Made by a program: the position numbers and the translations under genes. Below are positions 60,600-64,000 of a stretch of 64,000 nucleotides of DNA, in pieces; within the stretch, counting starts at the first letter, position 1; each line of letters opens with the position of its first letter. Source of the DNA: Epiperipatus broadwayi (taxonomy: Eukaryota > Onychophora > Udeonychophora > Euonychophora > Peripatidae); contig JAQFVV010012396.1 of NCBI GenBank assembly GCA_028023455.1, positions 6,488,085 to 6,552,084 of the forward strand, in the 5' to 3' direction. The notes under the pieces were generated by a model. It was not told the origin of the DNA. It ran no database searches and was given only the letters and a program-made list of their open reading frames with translations.

Positions 60600-63500
60600 T
60601 TTCCAGATTTTCTGCGCTTTATAATAATAGATATAAAAATGTATATGAAAAAAAAAAGTCTACTTTTTTGAACATGTAAATACTTCAAATAATTTGTTAA
60701 CAAGCTAAACAAAAAAGATTTAGACAGAAAAAAAGTGGTATTAATTATTAATCCCTAAACAAAAGTTGTAAAACTTACCCTAAGAATGATAAAAATATTT
60801 CGATGTTCTTTTTTTTTTCAGTTTTGAGCATAAAGCATTTATCATTCCTACAAAAAAGTAAATTGTATAATCAGTGACTTACCCAAACAATATTTTTGAA
60901 TTTACATGAATATATCTATCCAATCATACATACATTTACCAATCAATATGTTTATCATCTATCTGCATGTGTAAAGTAATAAAAATTCTAGAGATATTAA
61001 GTCTGAACATGAGATGATGATACCAGTAATGACAACATAATAGTTTCTGATATTTAATCATGAATTATAATGATTAATAAACTTATATAGTATTATGCTT
61101 TAGTCTGATGTGTTAATAACATCTGCAAATTGGTTACATATCCTAATGCCTGATAAACTTCTTATAATCATAACAATTATCAATTATATCTCCAATTGAT
61201 TTATCTCTTAAAATTTCCTTGAAAGTATTTTATACTCACCAACTTTCTGGAGACATTTCTTATCGAGACTCTTTAATTTCTTTACATTTGTTACAAAAAT
61301 GCATATTTTTAAAGTAGTAAAGATTATTAGTTAGGCCAGTTATCCTTGAAAATTTTTTTTATAATTTTATGTATATTTAAAATATATTTTATTATTTTCA
61401 GATAGTCAAAAATTCTTTTATGTTAAAACTCTTGGTGAAAAATTACAGTGAGGAAAATTCTACAAAACAATAATTTTATCCCCATTGCCTATTTGAAAAT
61501 GATTCTGGTTCATTCTAACACTTGTCTTGAATATTTAAATTTTGAAGAAATTTCAGTATCCCCTTTAATTCTCACAAGCTATGCAATCCTATCAAGATTT
61601 AAAACTATGAATTTAATACTAAAAATTGTAAAAAGAGCTATTATTATCAACAATGCAATTTGTCCCTTAGAAACAGTTCCAAACACACTTTTTTTTTTTT
61701 TTTACTTTCTTCAGTTTTAGCCTTATTCTATCACTGTGATAATATGCATTTATTTTCCTTAACAGAAGTGTACTAAAAAGTATAAAATAAATAAAATTAT
61801 GTGAAAGCAAATAATATTCATCTTTATTATAAAATTTTATCACAAATTGAAATTTAAAAAAAACACATCAGTGATTAATAAATGTAGAATATCACTTGAT
61901 AATTAATAATATACAATTGATTTCAACACTTCAAAATTTCCACTAATTACTTGCTCTCAATTCTGAAATATAATTTTCTTGATTTATTGCATAATTTAAT
62001 ACATATCTTCTAAATAAAAGAAAAAAAACAATGAAAGATCTCTGAAATTTGCAACAAAAACAAAATTTTCTAAGTAATTTTTGAGCAAATATAAAATTAT
62101 TTTTTAACCATTAATAATTAGGTTTGTTAAACATTACAAAGTACCAGTCTGAGGAAGACAGTAAGCAAACATGAGGGTGCTGATACAAGAGGGGTGCAGG
62201 AGCAACAGAAATGGTGCAGAATTAAGAATTATTTTAATTTTTGTTGTTACGAATATTATTTAATGCTACTTAATTCATTATTGTTACAAAATAAGGAAAT
62301 ATAAACATATTAAAATCATTACTTTTTGAAATATGATTTGTCAATTATTGCTTTTCTCTCAGGATATTTTCAGTTATATCTTCTTATGCTGGGTTTATAT
62401 GATGCATATTTCAAATCACTTTACTATGTGATCTGAAAATGAAACAGTCCATTTTCCAATTAATATCCATGTCATTTATATATTGTGATGGTTATTTGGT
62501 ATTTGTAAAATAATAATAAACATAAGTTCAAAATTTTTTATTGGTTTATTATAAAAATACTATCTTAAATTTACCATATCCAACAAAATTGAAAAAAAAA
62601 AGTCCAAGATGTCTTGCCATATTTTTATAGCATTTAAAATTCTTGTATCAATTTTGGTTTAGTTTTAAAAACACACACAAGCAAAAAAATAAAAAGGACA
62701 ATATGCTAATAAAATGCATAATATTATATATATGTGGATAGAATCAGTTAAAGCAAAATTAGTGTACACAATAATGATAAAGCTAAATAATGACAAACTT
62801 TTAATGTAATAATTACATGTGTTGGTGTGAGTATGAATGTTTATGTTTCTCTGATATATTTGAATATAAAGAAATACCATTTTAAAATATTTAGGTTATT
62901 TTAAATCTGAAATAAAATAAAAATCATTTATCTTAGTGTTTGTAATATAAATATTTGTTCTAACATTGCGATTTGTACATTTAATTTTAATAAAGTATAT
63001 TTTATTTAAATATGTTTTAAAATGTTATGTGTATACTTCTGAACTAAGATGTTGAAATGACAAATTTCACAAATCATCTGCAGTTATAGTTAAATACTGG
63101 TATTATATTACAAAAATGATTACCTAATCACCTGCATTGGGATATTTGTTTTACTAAACCAGTTTTAAAATTAATGGACTTATTCTTTGTAAAGAAAAAT
63201 TATAAAAAATAGCTAAAATTTAGAAAGGTCACTTCTCATGAAATACTATTTATCCCCTTAGCATCTTTAAAAAAGAAAAAAAGTGTTTACCATGTTAATG
63301 GATTGATTCAAAATATAAAATTTCATCATTTATTGTTCTATCTGGATTGATTCTTTTCACACTTCTATGGTTTTACAATTAAAATGCTTAAGATTTTCAA
63401 TTATTTTTTAAAGAAAAAACATTTTTAAAGATTCTGATAAAAATAATTGGAACTCTTAAATACTTTGTGAATTTTAGATTATAAAGGTGCTGTGTATTGA

Positions 63501-64000
63501 TATTAATAAATAACAAATATTTTAATAAGTTTATTTAATAGAATTTATTTAAATAAAAAATTCTTATGTACATTTATATATTATAAATGTTTACATGTGC
63601 ATGAAATTCATGGAAAATCCTCTATCCAATCCACCACATTCTTCTATACATGTTGAATCTTCCACCCAATGCTTAATAAAATTGCGCTCTTGTTCTTATT
63701 CTTTTGTTTTTTTGTAACACTCGTTCTCTTTTCTTTTAGTGGGAAATTGTGTATTAATATAGAACAAATAGAAAACATCAATTTATTTCCACAATATATA
63801 TCTATATATGTTTTTATTTATTATTTATTACATATAGACTATATAATATAATTGTTTAGATAAGCATATTATGTAAGTACCTATAGAAGCTAGGCAAGAT
63901 AATGTCACATCTTTAAAGGATTATACTATAATAAGGTAAATGTTTTGTATTTTAAGAAGTAATTAAGACTTATATCAGCATGATTCTTAGGTAAGAGATT
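60600..64000. other. AT-rich span with no assigned gene
   Basis: No recognised coding region, RNA gene or mobile element. A 36-codon minus frame ending at a GTGAGT donor near 61252 was considered as an exon and not accepted. Confidence 0.45.

Noticed and set aside
61252-61310. Candidate exon ending at a GTGAGT donor (K-L-K-S-L-D-K-K-C)
   Set aside because: It does not resemble any PIP5KL1 segment, and the acceptor is not clear.

Overview
This is an AT-rich stretch of animal nuclear genome with long introns and dense, decayed mobile elements. No bacterial-type gene, rRNA or complete protein gene is visible. The repeat mix points to an invertebrate, probably a mollusc and possibly a cephalopod: RTE-type LINEs usually annotated as craniofacial development protein 2-like, ZBED/SCAND3/GTF2IRD2-type hAT transposases, K02A2.6-like Gypsy elements, tRNA-headed SINEs and many foldback repeats. 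That taxonomic guess is inference.

The one host gene I can support lies on the minus strand. Four spliced exons (50972-50882, 49839-49744, 39241-39169, 28849-28693) have good splice sites and matching phases. They join into about 138 codons of the core of a phosphatidylinositol phosphate kinase homologue that aligns best with PIP5KL1. Two introns are over 10 kb and are filled with mobile-element debris. A weak further exon candidate carrying a possible F-K-T lysine motif is at 59347-59284. The N-terminal start and the C-terminal exons were not found.

Layout: 1-801, 3' end of a hAT element. 960-3620, degenerate Gypsy. 3870-6700, degenerate LINE broken by a foldback repeat. 7250-7571, unassigned open frame. 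8930-11700, RTE-like LINE (minus). 12253-12397, tRNA-derived SINE with target-site duplications. 12801-19634, two direct copies of an unusual 2.7-kb non-coding repeat with conserved hairpins, the second containing a 24-base sequencing-adapter match. 20.8-28.5 kb, AT-rich sequence with tandem and inverted duplications. 28.7-51.0 kb, the PIP5KL1-like gene, whose introns hold a scattered minus-strand Gypsy (29.2-35.7 kb), several foldback hairpins (39.7-47.0 kb) and a hAT pseudogene (47.1-48.9 kb). 51.5-53.4 kb, LINE fragment and a long hairpin. 54240-56503, a hAT with a perfect 8-bp target duplication. 60409-60596, a palindromic MITE. 60.6-64.0 kb, nothing assignable.

The best candidates for something undescribed are the 2.7-kb structured repeat pair and the GC-rich island at 34.2-34.5 kb. 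The adapter match is an assembly warning.
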